Below, piece after piece: positions 9,035-19,435 of a stretch of 64,000 nucleotides of DNA. Origin of the DNA: Neorhodopirellula pilleata (lineage in GTDB: Bacteria > Planctomycetota > Planctomycetia > Pirellulales > Pirellulaceae). The position numbers and the translations under genes are program-made. The notes under the pieces were generated by a model. The model worked only from the letters and a program-made list of their open reading frames with translations, was not told the origin of the DNA and made no database searches. Where the stretch lies: NCBI RefSeq assembly GCF_007859915.1, contig NZ_SJPM01000003.1:319377-383376 (forward strand), given 5' to 3'. Each line of letters starts with the position of its first letter. The first letter of the stretch is position 1.

Positions 9035-10192
9035 TCAGCAGCTCGAGCCACCACCACAGCATCCGCCGCCGGCCATCGGTAAAGTCGCCGTAGTTTTCGC
9101 TGGCGAAGACTTTGAGGAGTTTTCGAAAACTGCAAACTGGTCCGCGATCGCTTCACGCTGAGCCGCTTGGGCGAGCGCGTCTTCGCATGCTTCGCCCCGC
9201 GTGTACATTCGACCTTCGTCGTCGACCACGTATTTAAACGGCCCTTGATAAACGCGCCGAACGTCGTCTCGGCTGCGGAGATACTCGGCAGTTTGTTCGA
9301 TGACTTCGTCACCTTCGCTGGCCAGATGCGGACGGTACGCGATCACCGTTGCCGACCGAAAAGCCAAACCGTCAATCGTTTGCCAAGGTTCGGGTTGCAA
9401 ATGCTGGATACGAATGTCAACAAAACCCGCTTGCTCGAAAGCTTCTAAAAAAGCAGAACGCTCAAACGCACCGGACAAACAACCGCTCCAAAGTTCGGCA
9501 TCGAGTTGCATTTCCAACGGCACCTCTTGGTCGCAAACGATGTCGCTGATGACGGCTCGACCGCCTGGTCGTAAGACCCGAAAGATCTCATCGAACAAGA
9601 GTTCTTTCTCGTCGGATGCCACCAAATTCAAGACGCAATTGCTGACAACCACGTCAATCGACTCGTCGGCGATCATCGGGTTACTGGTTCGCATCGTTTC
9701 GAGATACTGCTCGAGTGAGCGCAAACCCATTTCGTCCTTCACCGGATTCTCGATCAAGAAACGATCCACCGCGTCTCGATCGACCGCGAGATCCTGGATC
9801 TTGCCTTTGCGAAACTCGACATTGTCGTAGCCGATGTTTGCCGCCAAAGTGACTTTGGACTTCCGCGCGAGGGAAAGCATCTCGTCGTTTAAATCAACGC
9901 CGATGACCTGTCCGGTAGGGCCAACGACCTGAGAAGCGATGAAGCAAATTTTTCCTCCACCGCTACCCAAATCCAGCACCGTCTCGCCTACGCGAACGTG
10001 CTTAGACGGGTCGCCACAGCCGTAGTCGCGGTCGATGACTTCTTGCGGGATGGCACTGAGATACTGCGCGTCGTAATCCACCGGGCAGCACAAGGCAGGT
10101 TCGCGTTGCAATGCGGCATCGGCATAACGTTCGCGGACAACTTTCTCTGTATTCAAAACGGCGGCTCGTGAAGGGCTGTTCAAGGGGCACAA
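9035..10192 (-). CDS. ArsM-like SAM-dependent methyltransferase
   Basis: This resembles arsenite S-adenosylmethionine methyltransferases, including those in arsenosugar clusters. The SAM-binding motif is LDLGSGGGK (residues 73-81), with GVDLNDEML after strand 2. Candidate thiolate ligands are C35/C36, C59, C186 (in VVSNCVLNLV) and C238 (in WSGCLSGAF). The last two fit the conserved As(III)-binding cysteines of ArsM. About 100 residues follow the catalytic domain, ending in a cysteine-rich tail, GGGCCGGGSSC (C378, C379, C385). The only start after the upstream stop is TTG at 10192, with another TTG near 10157, so the N-terminus is uncertain. No ars operon gene lies nearby. Confidence 0.75.
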   Translation of the reverse strand: MCPLNSPSRAAVLNTEKVVRERYADAALQREPALCCPVDYDAQYLSAIPQEVIDRDYGCGDPSKHVRVGETVLDLGSGGGKICFIASQVVGPTGQVIGVDLNDEMLSLARKSKVTLAANIGYDNVEFRKGKIQDLAVDRDAVDRFLIENPVKDEMGLRSLEQYLETMRTSNPMIADESIDVVVSNCVLNLVASDEKELLFDEIFRVLRPGGRAVISDIVCDQEVPLEMQLDAELWSGCLSGAFERSAFLEAFEQAGFVDIRIQHLQPEPWQTIDGLAFRSATVIAYRPHLASEGDEVIEQTAEYLRSRDDVRRVYQGPFKYVVDDEGRMYTRGEACEDALAQAAQREAIADQFAVFENSSKSSPAKTTATLPMAGGGCCGGGSSC

Positions 10193-10566
10193 GACAACCC
10201 CCCACGGAACCGCCTACAAGTGGGCACGCTGCGGGGCAAGCAACGCAAACGCCCACTCGTATTTCGCAAATGCGTGGAGGGATTGAATCGAAACTTTCGC
10301 CTCATCGCAATACTCGCTTTGAGTGGATTCAGCGAAACGGTCGTAGGGAACCGATAGGCGGATTCAAGGGGGTGGACTCCCCCATAGTGTCCTTCTGTTA
10401 ACAAGAAGTTAATGGGAGACTTGGTTCGCGTGATATTCACTAGTGCTTCAACCACATTTGGCTTTAGGGTGTCAGCAACGTGGCTCGACGGTCCTCCGTC
10501 GAGAATCACGGTGGGGACCACCGTGCCACGTTTCAAGCCAACCTCATCTTCAATATTGAAAAAGCA
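10193..10566. other. spacer between rpoC and the methyltransferase gene
   Basis: No gene is visible. Bases 10439-10566 belong to a palindromic element. At 10368-10386 GGGGG and CCCCC face each other across a six-base loop, a short GC-rich hairpin. The rest shows nothing I can assign. Confidence 0.55.
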
Positions 10567-10570
10567 CTAG
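10439..10570. repeat. composite palindromic element at the rpoC 3' end
   Basis: The ends are CACTAGTGCTT and AAGCACTAGT in inverted orientation. Inside are a CGACGGTCCTCCGTCG hairpin and CACGGTGGGGACCACCGTG, a self-complementary unit also found at 24519-24579, 24843-24911 and 27530-27595. The rpoC stop codon TAG lies inside the terminal ACTAGT. Downstream of rpoC the hairpins could act as a transcript end. Confidence 0.75.
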
Positions 10571-13500
10571 TTGTTATCGCCCGACGACGCTTGGGCGTCA
10601 GCCGTTTCGACGTCGCCACCGAGAAGCGGGAAGGATTCTTCCAACGCGGTCACGGGGGCTGCGGCGAGTTCTTCGAGCGCCTCTCGGCGGTAATTGACTT
10701 CCGATTCTTGGAAGATTCGGAAGCCGGTACCGGCGGGAATGAGGTGCCCGAGGATCACGTTTTCTTTGAGTCCAACCAACTTGTCGACCTTGCCGGCTAG
10801 AGCAGCCTCGGTCAACACCTTGGTGGTTTCTTGGAACGAAGCCGCACTGATGAAACTGTTCGACTGAACGGCCGCCTTGGTGATCCCGAGCAACTGGGTG
10901 CTCGCGGTCGCGCTCTTGCAGCGTTTGCCCTTGGCGGGGGCTCCACCCATCGCTTCGACTTCGGCGTTGGTTTGCTCGAACGCTTCCTTGGGCACGATGG
11001 TGCCTTCGGTGTAGTCGGTATCGCCGGGGTCGGCGACTTTCAAGCAACCACGGAGTTCCTGGTTGGCTCGGCGGAAGTGGAATCGGTCCATCACGCTACC
11101 GGGCAACAGGTTGGTATCACCGGGTGTTTCCACCTTCACCTTACGCAACATGCGGGCGATGATGATTTCGCCGTGCTTGTCGTTGATTTCCACACGCTGG
11201 CTGCGATAGACCTGTTGGATTTCGTGCAACAGGTATTGCTGGACGGCTTCCTCGCCGGTGACTCGCAGGATGTCGTGAGGCACCAAAGCCCCGTCGACGA
11301 GTGCTTGTCCGGCTTTGACGATGTCCCCGGTGTGAACCAAGAAGTGCTTGCCGTGGGGGACGAGGTGTTCTCGTTCGATTCCGGACTCGCTACGTACGAC
11401 AATCGTTCGTTTGCCACGTTTACGCTCGCTGAGGATTTCGACTTCGCCGTCGACTTCCGCGATCACGGCAGGGTCTTTCGGCTTACGAGCTTCGAAGATC
11501 TCCGTCACCCGTGGCAAACCGCCCGTGATGTCGGACACACCGCCCGTTTCACGCGGCATTTCCGCGAGCACGGTTCCTGGAATGACCTTTTCGCCTTCTT
11601 TAACCGAGATCGTCGCCCGTTCGGGGAGATACTGAGCGTGCAGCGGTCGGCCTTCGGAATCCTCGATCACCAATTGCGGGTGCAAATCACCCTTGTGATC
11701 GATGATCGTCAAACGAGTGTTTCCGGACGCCTCACGTTCCTGACGCATTGTTTCGCCTTCGACGACGTCTTCGAAACGGATCTTTCCAGAGACTTCCGAA
11801 AGAATCGGAATCGAGTACGGGTTCCATTCGCACAACACCTGACCGGCCGTCACTTGGTCGCCTTCTTTGACCATCAACGTTGAACCGGTGGGGATGTCGT
11901 AGGATTCGATTTCGCGACCGCGCTCGTCAACCAACATGACTTGGCCGTTTCGTGTCAACACGACGTCGCGACCTTCGGTATTGGTCACCGCTTTCATGCG
12001 GGTGAAGCGAACTTCACCGTCACGTCCGGACTTGATGTCCGATTCTTCCATTTGCTTGCTGACCGAGCCACCGATGTGGAACGTCCGCATGGTGAGCTGG
12101 GTTCCCGGTTCGCCGATCGATTGGGCGGCGATGATACCGACGGCCATGCCTTCTTCGACCATCGATCCGGTGGCCATGTCCATTCCATAGCAACAACGGC
12201 AAACACCCAGCGGAGCGTCGCAAGCCATCGGCGTACGGACCTGGATCTTCTCCAAGCCCATTTGCTCGATCGCCCGTGCGATTTCGGGGGTGATCATTTC
12301 CGATGCACCGACGACGATTTCGTCGGTGATCGGGTTGACGATCGACTTCAGGCTGACACGACCGTTGATCGAATCGGCAAGCGAGACTTCGACCTTCTCG
12401 CCGCGGTAGACGACACCCTTTGTGATGCCTTGGGTCGTGCCGCAATCGTGCATAGTGACCACGACGTTTTGCGCGACGTCGGCGAGTTTCCGCGTCAGGT
12501 AACCCGAGTCGGCGGTCTTGAGTGCCGTGTCCGCGAGACCCTTTCGAGCACCGTGGGTGGACGAGAAATACTCGAGCACGGACAAGCCTTCGCGGAAGTT
12601 GGCCTTGATGGGCGTTTCGATGATCTCGCCGGTCGGCTTGGCCATCAAACCACGCATCCCCGCCAATTGACGGATTTGCTCGATACCACCCCGAGCACCG
12701 GAGTGCGACATCAGGAACACCGGGTTGATGTACCAACCGCCTTCGCGGATGTCGTTTTCCATTGCCGACATCATGTCCGCCGTGATCGCTTCGCGGGCAT
12801 GCGTCCACGCGTCGAGAACCTGGTTGTAACGTTCTTTCCCGGTCATCAAACCGCGGTCGTAAGCCTTCTTGTGCTTCATGACCGTCTTTTCGGCGTCCTT
12901 GATGAACTTCTGCTTCGTGTCGGGCGTGACCAAGTCATCGGTCGCGAACGACAAACCACTACGCGTGGATTCGCGGAAGCCCATCTGCATCATGTCGTCG
13001 AGCAAGTGAATCGTCGCGCGACGGCCGAGACGTTGATAGCAGTCGCTGATCGTTTTGGCCAAGTCACCGCTGCGCATCGCCCGGTTGTAGAAATCCATCC
13101 CGTCGGGAAGCATTTCGTTGAACCGAACGCGTCCCGGCGTGGTGTCGATGATCGCACCGTAAACGCCTGAGTCATCATCGGTCTTGAGTTTTTGGAACTT
13201 CGGCAACCGCATCTTGATCTTCGTATGCAGTTCCACGGCACCTTGCGCGAGCGCGAAGTCGACTTCGTCGTAACCGCTGAACGTCATGCCTTCGCCCTTG
13301 CGGTCGGGAAGTTCGACGGTCATGTAGTAGCAACCCATGACGATGTCTTGGGACGGCGACATGATCGGCTTACCATTGGACGGCGCGAACACATTGTTCG
13401 TCGAAAGCATCAGCGTGTGGGCTTCCACTTGGGCTTCGATCGAAAGCGGCAAGTGAACGGCCATCTGGTCACCGTCGAAGTCGGCGTTGAAGCCTTTGCA

Positions 13501-14856
13501 AACGAGCGGGTGCAAGTGGATCGCGTTGCCTTCGACGAGCGTCGGTTCGAACGCCTGGATCCCCATTCGGTGAAGCGTCGGGGCGCGGTTGAGCAACACC
13601 GGGTGGTTGGTGATGACTTGTTCGAGGATGTCCCAAACTTCCTCGTCCTTGCGCTCGAGCATCTTTTTGGCCGACTTGATCGTGTCGGCGTGGCCGAGTT
13701 CTTTCAAACGGCGAATGATGAACGGTTGGTACAATTCCAAGGCGATCTTTTTGGGCAAACCGCACTGGTGCAGTTTCAAGCGAGGGCCCACCACGATCAC
13801 CGAACGGGCCGAGTAATCGACTCGTTTGCCGAGCAGGTTTTCGCGGAAACGACCTTGTTTTCCCTTGATCATGTCGGTCAGCGATTTCAGCGGTCGGTTC
13901 GACGAACCGAGCACGGGTCGCTTGCAACGGTTGTTGTCGAACAACGCGTCGACGGATTGTTGCAACATTCGCTTTTCGTTGCGAATGATGACTTCGGGAG
14001 CATTCAAGTCAACCAGCTTGCGCAATCGGTTGTTACGGTTGATGATCCGGCGATACAAATCGTTCAGATCCGACGTCGCGAAGTTGCCGCTATCGAGCAA
14101 CACCAGCGGACGCAAATCCGGAGGAATGACCGGGATCACGTCGAGCACCATCCACTCGGGACGGTTGTCGCTGTCACGAATCGATTCGACGATCTTGAGC
14201 CGGTTGATCAGGTCCTTTTTCTTTTGCTTCGAACCGGTCTCTTCCAGGTCGATCCGCAATTGTTCGGACAACGGGACGAGATCGAGCTTATTGAGCAACT
14301 TGCGAATCGCTTCGGCACCCATGTCCGCTTCGAACGTACCGGGGCCGTACTGTTGACGTGCGGCCCGGTATTCTTCCTCGGTCAAGAGTTGCAACGATTC
14401 CAGGTCCGTTTCGCCCGGATCGATGACGACGTAGTCTTGGAAGTAGATCACCTTTTCGAGCGAGCTGGTCTTCATCGCGAGCAAGTTGCCCAGGCGTGAC
14501 GGCATCGCCTTGAAGAACCAGATATGAACGACGGGTGCGGCCAATTCGATATGGCCCATGCGTTTACGACGGACGCGTGAGTGAGTGACCTTCACCCCGC
14601 AACGGTCGCAAATCATGCCTTTGTATTTCATCCCACGGTACTTGCCGCAGGCGCATTCCCAGTCCTTTTCAGGGCCGAAAATTCGTTCACAGAACAGCCC
14701 GTCTTTTTCGGGACGGTAGGTACGGTAGTTGATCGTTTCGGGCTTTTTGACTTCGCCGAACGACCAACTCTTGATGTCTTGGGGCCGGGCCAACGAGATG
14801 CGAACAGATGCGTAATCGTTAATGCGATCGTAGTTACTGGTTTCGCCAATGGACAT
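10567..14856 (-). CDS. rpoC: DNA-directed RNA polymerase subunit beta'
   Basis: This is the catalytic clamp subunit of RNA polymerase. The N-terminal zinc site has cysteines at 68, 70, 83 and 86 (CACGKYRG and CDRCG). The absolutely conserved [12 protein letters not shown], which binds the catalytic magnesium, lies near residues 455-466. The second zinc site, [11 protein letters not shown], is near residue 880. Trigger-loop and bridge-helix sequences ([22 protein letters not shown]) are intact. At 1,429 residues it is of normal bacterial size and shows no intein. It follows rpoB after a 298-base gap, unusually long for this pair. Its TAG stop lies within a palindromic element. Confidence 0.98.
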   Translation of the reverse strand: MSIGETSNYDRINDYASVRISLARPQDIKSWSFGEVKKPETINYRTYRPEKDGLFCERIFGPEKDWECACGKYRGMKYKGMICDRCGVKVTHSRVRRKRMGHIELAAPVVHIWFFKAMPSRLGNLLAMKTSSLEKVIYFQDYVVIDPGETDLESLQLLTEEEYRAARQQYGPGTFEADMGAEAIRKLLNKLDLVPLSEQLRIDLEETGSKQKKKDLINRLKIVESIRDSDNRPEWMVLDVIPVIPPDLRPLVLLDSGNFATSDLNDLYRRIINRNNRLRKLVDLNAPEVIIRNEKRMLQQSVDALFDNNRCKRPVLGSSNRPLKSLTDMIKGKQGRFRENLLGKRVDYSARSVIVVGPRLKLHQCGLPKKIALELYQPFIIRRLKELGHADTIKSAKKMLERKDEEVWDILEQVITNHPVLLNRAPTLHRMGIQAFEPTLVEGNAIHLHPLVCKGFNADFDGDQMAVHLPLSIEAQVEAHTLMLSTNNVFAPSNGKPIMSPSQDIVMGCYYMTVELPDRKGEGMTFSGYDEVDFALAQGAVELHTKIKMRLPKFQKLKTDDDSGVYGAIIDTTPGRVRFNEMLPDGMDFYNRAMRSGDLAKTISDCYQRLGRRATIHLLDDMMQMGFRESTRSGLSFATDDLVTPDTKQKFIKDAEKTVMKHKKAYDRGLMTGKERYNQVLDAWTHAREAITADMMSAMENDIREGGWYINPVFLMSHSGARGGIEQIRQLAGMRGLMAKPTGEIIETPIKANFREGLSVLEYFSSTHGARKGLADTALKTADSGYLTRKLADVAQNVVVTMHDCGTTQGITKGVVYRGEKVEVSLADSINGRVSLKSIVNPITDEIVVGASEMITPEIARAIEQMGLEKIQVRTPMACDAPLGVCRCCYGMDMATGSMVEEGMAVGIIAAQSIGEPGTQLTMRTFHIGGSVSKQMEESDIKSGRDGEVRFTRMKAVTNTEGRDVVLTRNGQVMLVDERGREIESYDIPTGSTLMVKEGDQVTAGQVLCEWNPYSIPILSEVSGKIRFEDVVEGETMRQEREASGNTRLTIIDHKGDLHPQLVIEDSEGRPLHAQYLPERATISVKEGEKVIPGTVLAEMPRETGGVSDITGGLPRVTEIFEARKPKDPAVIAEVDGEVEILSERKRGKRTIVVRSESGIEREHLVPHGKHFLVHTGDIVKAGQALVDGALVPHDILRVTGEEAVQQYLLHEIQQVYRSQRVEINDKHGEIIIARMLRKVKVETPGDTNLLPGSVMDRFHFRRANQELRGCLKVADPGDTDYTEGTIVPKEAFEQTNAEVEAMGGAPAKGKRCKSATASTQLLGITKAAVQSNSFISAASFQETTKVLTEAALAGKVDKLVGLKENVILGHLIPAGTGFRIFQESEVNYRREALEELAAAPVTALEESFPLLGGDVETADAQASSGDNN

Positions 14857-15154
14857 GGAAGAAAGCCTTTAGCAGTTAGCTATTAGCTTTTAGCTTTTCG
14901 GACCCGGGCGTGTTCCAGGGTTTGAAAAGTAAAAGCGATATGAAGTGGAAGGTTTCATGCGACCGCAGCGAGGGGTTTGCAGGTCGCGTCCGTCCGGGGC
15001 GATACCCGGACTGGTTGTTCTTTCGTATTGGATCTTGCTAAAGATCCATTAGGCGGCGGATCTTTAACAAGATCTGCCACGGGCATCGGTCGGCCACCAA
15101 ACGCTAACAGCTAACAGCTAATTGCGAATGGCCGCCGATTATGTTGCAAAGCAG
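14857..15154. other. rpoB-rpoC spacer with AGCTAATAGC-type inverted repeats
   Basis: The spacer is bounded by inverted copies of a short repeat. TTAGCAGTTAGCTATTAGC is near 14870 and CTAACAGCTAACAGCTAATT near 15103. A strong hairpin at 15031-15074 lies between them. No coding region is seen. Confidence 0.6.
15031..15074 (-). repeat. strong hairpin between rpoB and rpoC
   Basis: GATCTTGCTAAAGATCC pairs with GGATCTTTAACAAGATC with one mismatch, around a loop of about ten bases. It has no T tract on the rpoB-rpoC transcript strand. A processing site or attenuator is possible, but function is inferred only from position. Confidence 0.6.
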
Positions 15155-18100
15155 CTAAATCGGCCTCTTCTCGAGTTGCATGTTCAGTGCCAGACCTCGG
15201 ATTTCGTTGGTGAGCACGTCGAACGATGCCGGCGTACCGGCCTCGAGCGTGTTTTCGCCCTTGACCATCGATTCGTAGATCTTGGTACGGCCTTCGACGT
15301 CGTCGGACTTGACCGTCAACAGCTCCTGCAAGATGTACGCCGCGCCGTAAGCTTCCAACGCCCAAACTTCCATCTCGCCGAAACGTTGACCACCGAAGCG
15401 GGCCTTTCCGCCGAGCGGTTGTTGCGTGATGAGCGAGTAAGGGCCGGTGCTGCGTGCGTGAACCTTATCGTCGACCAAGTGGTGAAGCTTCAACATGTAG
15501 ATGTAGCCCACTGTGGTTTCCTGTTCCATCGGTTCGCCCGTTCGACCGTCGGTCAAACGAATCTTACCGTGAGCCGGCAAACCGGCTTCGGCCAAGCATT
15601 CGTTGATCTCCTCTTCGACCGCACCATCGAAAATCGGCGTGATCGCTTGGAAGCCCAGCTTCGCACCGGCCCAACCGAGGTGGGTTTCAAGAATCTGTCC
15701 CACATTCATCCGCGAGGGAACGCCCAGCGGGTTGAGCATGATCTGGATCGGGGTTCCATCGGGAAGGAACGGCATGTCTTCGATCGGAAGGATCTTCGCG
15801 ATCACCCCCTTGTTCCCGTGACGGCCGGCCATCTTGTCGCCGACGCTGATCGTTCGCTTGGTCGCGATGTAGATTTTGCACATCTGCAACACGCCCGAGC
15901 GCAACTCATCGCCTCGTTTCATCGAGTTGAGTTTACGGTCGCGAGCGTCGATCGCGTTTTCGACGTTTTGCCATTGGTTCTTGTAAACCTTTTCGACGGC
16001 CGCCTTCTTCGATTCGTCGGCGACCTGTTCGAGCACCAAATCAAATCGGAAGGTGGTCGCACGTTCGGCGATGAACTTGGGATCTTGCCCGTCGGCCAAA
16101 GGCGTTCCGGTGGGATCTTTCAGCTTCGTGCCGGCGGCTTCCTCGAGATCGCGGACGAGCGACTCGAAAGTTGATGCGATTTCTGCGTTGCCTTCGGTTT
16201 CGTGCTGCTTGAGCTCCTTTTCGAACGCCTTCCGCTCGTCTTCGCCGAGGCTCATCCGACGCGAGAACTTTTGAGTGTCGATGACGATGCCTTCGATGCC
16301 CGATGGCACTTCGAGCGAATCGTTCTTGACGTCTTCACCGGCACGACCAAAGATCGCGTGCAGCAATTTCTCTTCCGGCGTCAGTTCGGTCTTGCTCTTG
16401 GGCGAAACCTTCCCGACCAAGATGTCGCCCGGTTTGACGTACGTTCCTACTTGAACCACACCGGTCTCGTCGAGGTTACGAAGAGCCTTCTCGGAAACGT
16501 TCGGAATATCGCGAGTGAATTCTTCGCGGCCGAGTTTGGTCTCGCGGATCTCGACGTCGAAGTCTTCGATGTGGATCGACGTGTAGGTGTCGTTCCGCAC
16601 GAGTTCTTCGCTGATGATGATCGCGTCTTCGTAGTTGAATCCGTCGAACGACATGAACCCGACCAAGACGTTACGTCCGAGTGCCAATTCGCCCAAACGC
16701 GTTGCCGCGCCGTCGGCGATGATTTGGCCCTTCTCGACCTTGTCACCCACGTTGACGAGCGGTTTCTGGTTTTGGCAGGTACGCTCGTTGAGTCCTTGGT
16801 ATTTCTTGAGCGGGTAGTGATCGCTGCCCACTTCGATGCGCGTGGCGTCGGCGTAGGTGACCTTGCCGGCACGGCGGGCACGCACGACCATCGCGCTGTT
16901 CTTGGCGACTTCGCGTTCCATCCCCGTTCCGACGATCGGAGGTTCGGCGACGAGCAGCGGCACGGCTTGCCGCTGCATGTTCGAACCCATCAACGCGCGG
17001 TTCGCGTCATCGTGCTCGAGGAACGGAATCAGACCCGCCGACACGCCGACCATTTGAGCCGGAGCGACGTCCATGAACGACACTTGTTCGGGCAATACGA
17101 TCTCGAAGTCGCTGCGGAAACGCGCGATCAAGTTCGGCCCGGGGACGAGCGCCCCGTCTTTGACTTCGGTATCCGCCGGGGCGACGTAGGACTCGCCTTC
17201 CTCGTCGGCACGCAACCAAACGGTTTCGTCGGCGATCTTTCCGTCGACCACTTTGCGGAACGGCGTGATCAAGAACCCGTAATCATCCACGCCCGCGAAA
17301 ATCGCCAGCGAGCTGATCAAACCGATGTTCGTACCTTCGGGCGTTTCGATCGGGCAAATCCGGCCGTAGTGCGAAATGTGAACGTCGCGGACTTCGAAAC
17401 CCGCACGTTTTCGGTTCAAACCACCCGGGCCAAGGGCCGACAAACGGCGTTCGTGAGCGAGTTGCGAAAGCGGGTTGGTCTGGTCGACGACCTGCGAGAG
17501 TTCACCGCGACCGAAGAAATAATCGATCGCCGCCGAGACGCTCTTAGGATTAATGAGCGAACGCGGTGTCATGTCTTGGGCGTCCTTGACGCTCATGCGT
17601 TCTTGAACGGTTCGACGGAGTTTCAAGAAGCCCTTTCGGAGTTCTTCGCTGGCGAGTTCATCGATCGTTCGCAAACGGCGATTGCCGAGGTGATCGATGT
17701 CGTCGATTTCCGCGTCGCTGTCGGCATCGAACAAATCGATCAGGTACCGGATCGCGGCGATCATGTCGTCCGGACGCAAGCACATGTCCGATTCGGGCAC
17801 GTTCAAACCGAGTTTTCGGTTTAGGCGGAACCGGCCGACCTTACCGAGACGGTATCGGTTGTCGTCATAGAATTTTTCTTGGAACAAGGTGCGAGCCTTT
17901 TCCAACTGTGGCGGATTGCCCGGGCGCAGACGCTGGTAAATCCGCAGCAACGCTTCCTCGTGGCTGGCCGTGGTGTCTTCGGCGAGCGTGTGGAAGATCA
18001 ACGGAACCTTCGGAAGGTCCATCGCCTGGATGCTCGTTACTCCGGATGCACAGATCATCTCGGCCAATTCGGTGCTGATCTTGTGCCCCGGTTCGACGAT

Positions 18101-18877
18101 GATTTCACCGGCCCGTTCGTGACCACTTGGGTACACAACGTCATCGACGCAAATTTTGTTTTCGATCTTCGACGCGTCACTGCCGCCTTTGATCTTGTAG
18201 GTCTTCGTTTCGTAAAACGCAGCCAGCAATTCCGCATCGGTGCTGTACTTCGGGTCCATTGCCCGTAACAACATCGTGGCGGGGAACTTGCCGCTTTGGT
18301 CGATTCGCACGGTCAACGAGTCTTTCTTCGTCACGTTGACTTCGATCCACGAACCACGCTCGGGGATCACGCGGCATGAGGGCAGCTTGCGATCGGTCGT
18401 CGTGTCCTGCTCGAGCACGAAGTCAACACCGGGGCTACGGTGCAGTTGCGAAACGACAACCCGTTCGGCCCCGTTGATGACGAACTCGCCACCACCGAGC
18501 ATGATCGGCAAATCGCCCAAGTATACTTCCTCTTCGATCGGCTCCTCTCGGTTCAGACGCAGCCAAATACGCAGCGGTCGGCCGTACGTCAAACGAAGCT
18601 GACGGCATTCCTGAACCGTGTACCGGGGTTTGCCCAGTTCGTAGTACAGGTATTCCAACGTCGTGTTTCCGTCGTAACTGCTGATCGGAAAAATCTCCCT
18701 CAGCACGGATTCTAGTCCCTGGTCGTTTCGTTCCAGGCTGAGCGTGTCTTCTTGCAAGAACGCGGCGTAGGAATCGGTTTGCAGGGCGGTCAGATCGGGC
18801 AATTCGAATTGGCCGAGGCCGGTGCCGAATTTGCGGATACTAGTGGGCTCGAGTCGACGCTGGGTCGTAGTTGCCAT
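15155..18877 (-). CDS. rpoB: DNA-directed RNA polymerase subunit beta
   Basis: The beta subunit of RNA polymerase. Recognisable regions include [23 protein letters not shown], cited here as [16 protein letters not shown], then the rifampicin-pocket region ([18 protein letters not shown]), [28 protein letters not shown] and [19 protein letters not shown]. The start chosen is ATG at 18877 ([18 protein letters not shown]), preceded by AAGGAG at suitable spacing. An in-frame GTG at 18940 would add 21 residues that look like leader sequence. The usual upstream ribosomal genes are absent; malQ is divergent instead. Confidence 0.97.
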   Translation of the reverse strand: MATTTQRRLEPTSIRKFGTGLGQFELPDLTALQTDSYAAFLQEDTLSLERNDQGLESVLREIFPISSYDGNTTLEYLYYELGKPRYTVQECRQLRLTYGRPLRIWLRLNREEPIEEEVYLGDLPIMLGGGEFVINGAERVVVSQLHRSPGVDFVLEQDTTTDRKLPSCRVIPERGSWIEVNVTKKDSLTVRIDQSGKFPATMLLRAMDPKYSTDAELLAAFYETKTYKIKGGSDASKIENKICVDDVVYPSGHERAGEIIVEPGHKISTELAEMICASGVTSIQAMDLPKVPLIFHTLAEDTTASHEEALLRIYQRLRPGNPPQLEKARTLFQEKFYDDNRYRLGKVGRFRLNRKLGLNVPESDMCLRPDDMIAAIRYLIDLFDADSDAEIDDIDHLGNRRLRTIDELASEELRKGFLKLRRTVQERMSVKDAQDMTPRSLINPKSVSAAIDYFFGRGELSQVVDQTNPLSQLAHERRLSALGPGGLNRKRAGFEVRDVHISHYGRICPIETPEGTNIGLISSLAIFAGVDDYGFLITPFRKVVDGKIADETVWLRADEEGESYVAPADTEVKDGALVPGPNLIARFRSDFEIVLPEQVSFMDVAPAQMVGVSAGLIPFLEHDDANRALMGSNMQRQAVPLLVAEPPIVGTGMEREVAKNSAMVVRARRAGKVTYADATRIEVGSDHYPLKKYQGLNERTCQNQKPLVNVGDKVEKGQIIADGAATRLGELALGRNVLVGFMSFDGFNYEDAIIISEELVRNDTYTSIHIEDFDVEIRETKLGREEFTRDIPNVSEKALRNLDETGVVQVGTYVKPGDILVGKVSPKSKTELTPEEKLLHAIFGRAGEDVKNDSLEVPSGIEGIVIDTQKFSRRMSLGEDERKAFEKELKQHETEGNAEIASTFESLVRDLEEAAGTKLKDPTGTPLADGQDPKFIAERATTFRFDLVLEQVADESKKAAVEKVYKNQWQNVENAIDARDRKLNSMKRGDELRSGVLQMCKIYIATKRTISVGDKMAGRHGNKGVIAKILPIEDMPFLPDGTPIQIMLNPLGVPSRMNVGQILETHLGWAGAKLGFQAITPIFDGAVEEEINECLAEAGLPAHGKIRLTDGRTGEPMEQETTVGYIYMLKLHHLVDDKVHARSTGPYSLITQQPLGGKARFGGQRFGEMEVWALEAYGAAYILQELLTVKSDDVEGRTKIYESMVKGENTLEAGTPASFDVLTNEIRGLALNMQLEKRPI

Positions 18878-19435
18878 CGAGAGGAAAGCTCCTTCACGGG
18901 GAAGAACAAATTCACCTCCTTCCGGGTTGCGAACTGCCACCTTTCGATGCGGCCAGATCCGTCCAACGCCGGAAGCGATGAGATGACTAAATAGGGGTTA
19001 AGCAATCGGCGGCCGATTCAACGAGTCGATCTCGAGAAAAAATCGGGCTTGTCGCAGAGACAAAATTTCCACGAAAAGCTCGCATCCCAAGAGGAAGTCG
19101 CAAGATATGTGACAAGTTTGGAGGGACGGGAAGACGCGTTTAATAGACCAGGCCGATAGTCAACCCTGGAATGTAACCCTTCCAGCGAATCTCGCAAAGG
19201 CCAAGCTCGAGAATTTGGTCCCATTTGTGCTCTAGGGCGGACCGGTGGCTGATCGCCCGATTGGGGTGAAATGCTCCAGCCTGGTCATTGAGGCTTCATT
19301 TTCCACTGTTTTTCGAGATTTTACTTCAATGATCCCAGTCGAATCCCGTTCACGCCGATGATACAGCCATGGACATGTGATCGACGACCGACGATCCGCC
19401 AATCCGTTTCTTAGAAATTCTTTTTCGATAAATCC
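18878..19435. promoter_or_regulatory. divergent rpoB / malQ intergenic region
   Basis: About 560 bases separate the divergent rpoB and malQ starts and must hold both promoters. I cannot name a -35/-10 pair with confidence. On the rpoB strand a perfect Shine-Dalgarno, AAGGAGGTGA (18912-18921), lies about 35 bases before the chosen ATG and 2-3 bases before a TTG at 18909. That TTG could begin a 39-codon leader frame overlapping the rpoB start. Otherwise nothing is recognised. Confidence 0.45.

Noticed and set aside
10831..14499. Long plus-strand open frames opposite rpoC (350-435 codons)
   Set aside because: These are shadows of rpoC, which is intact and conserved across the full length.
15122..17824. 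Long plus-strand open frames opposite rpoB (up to 540 codons)
   Set aside because: They mirror rpoB codon usage and encode low-complexity Arg/Asp/Val/Phe-rich sequence with no family signature.
18877..18940. Upstream GTG start for rpoB at 18940
   Set aside because: The extra 21 residues are encoded through a Shine-Dalgarno-like sequence, while ATG 18877 has its own AAGGAG and begins the conserved part.
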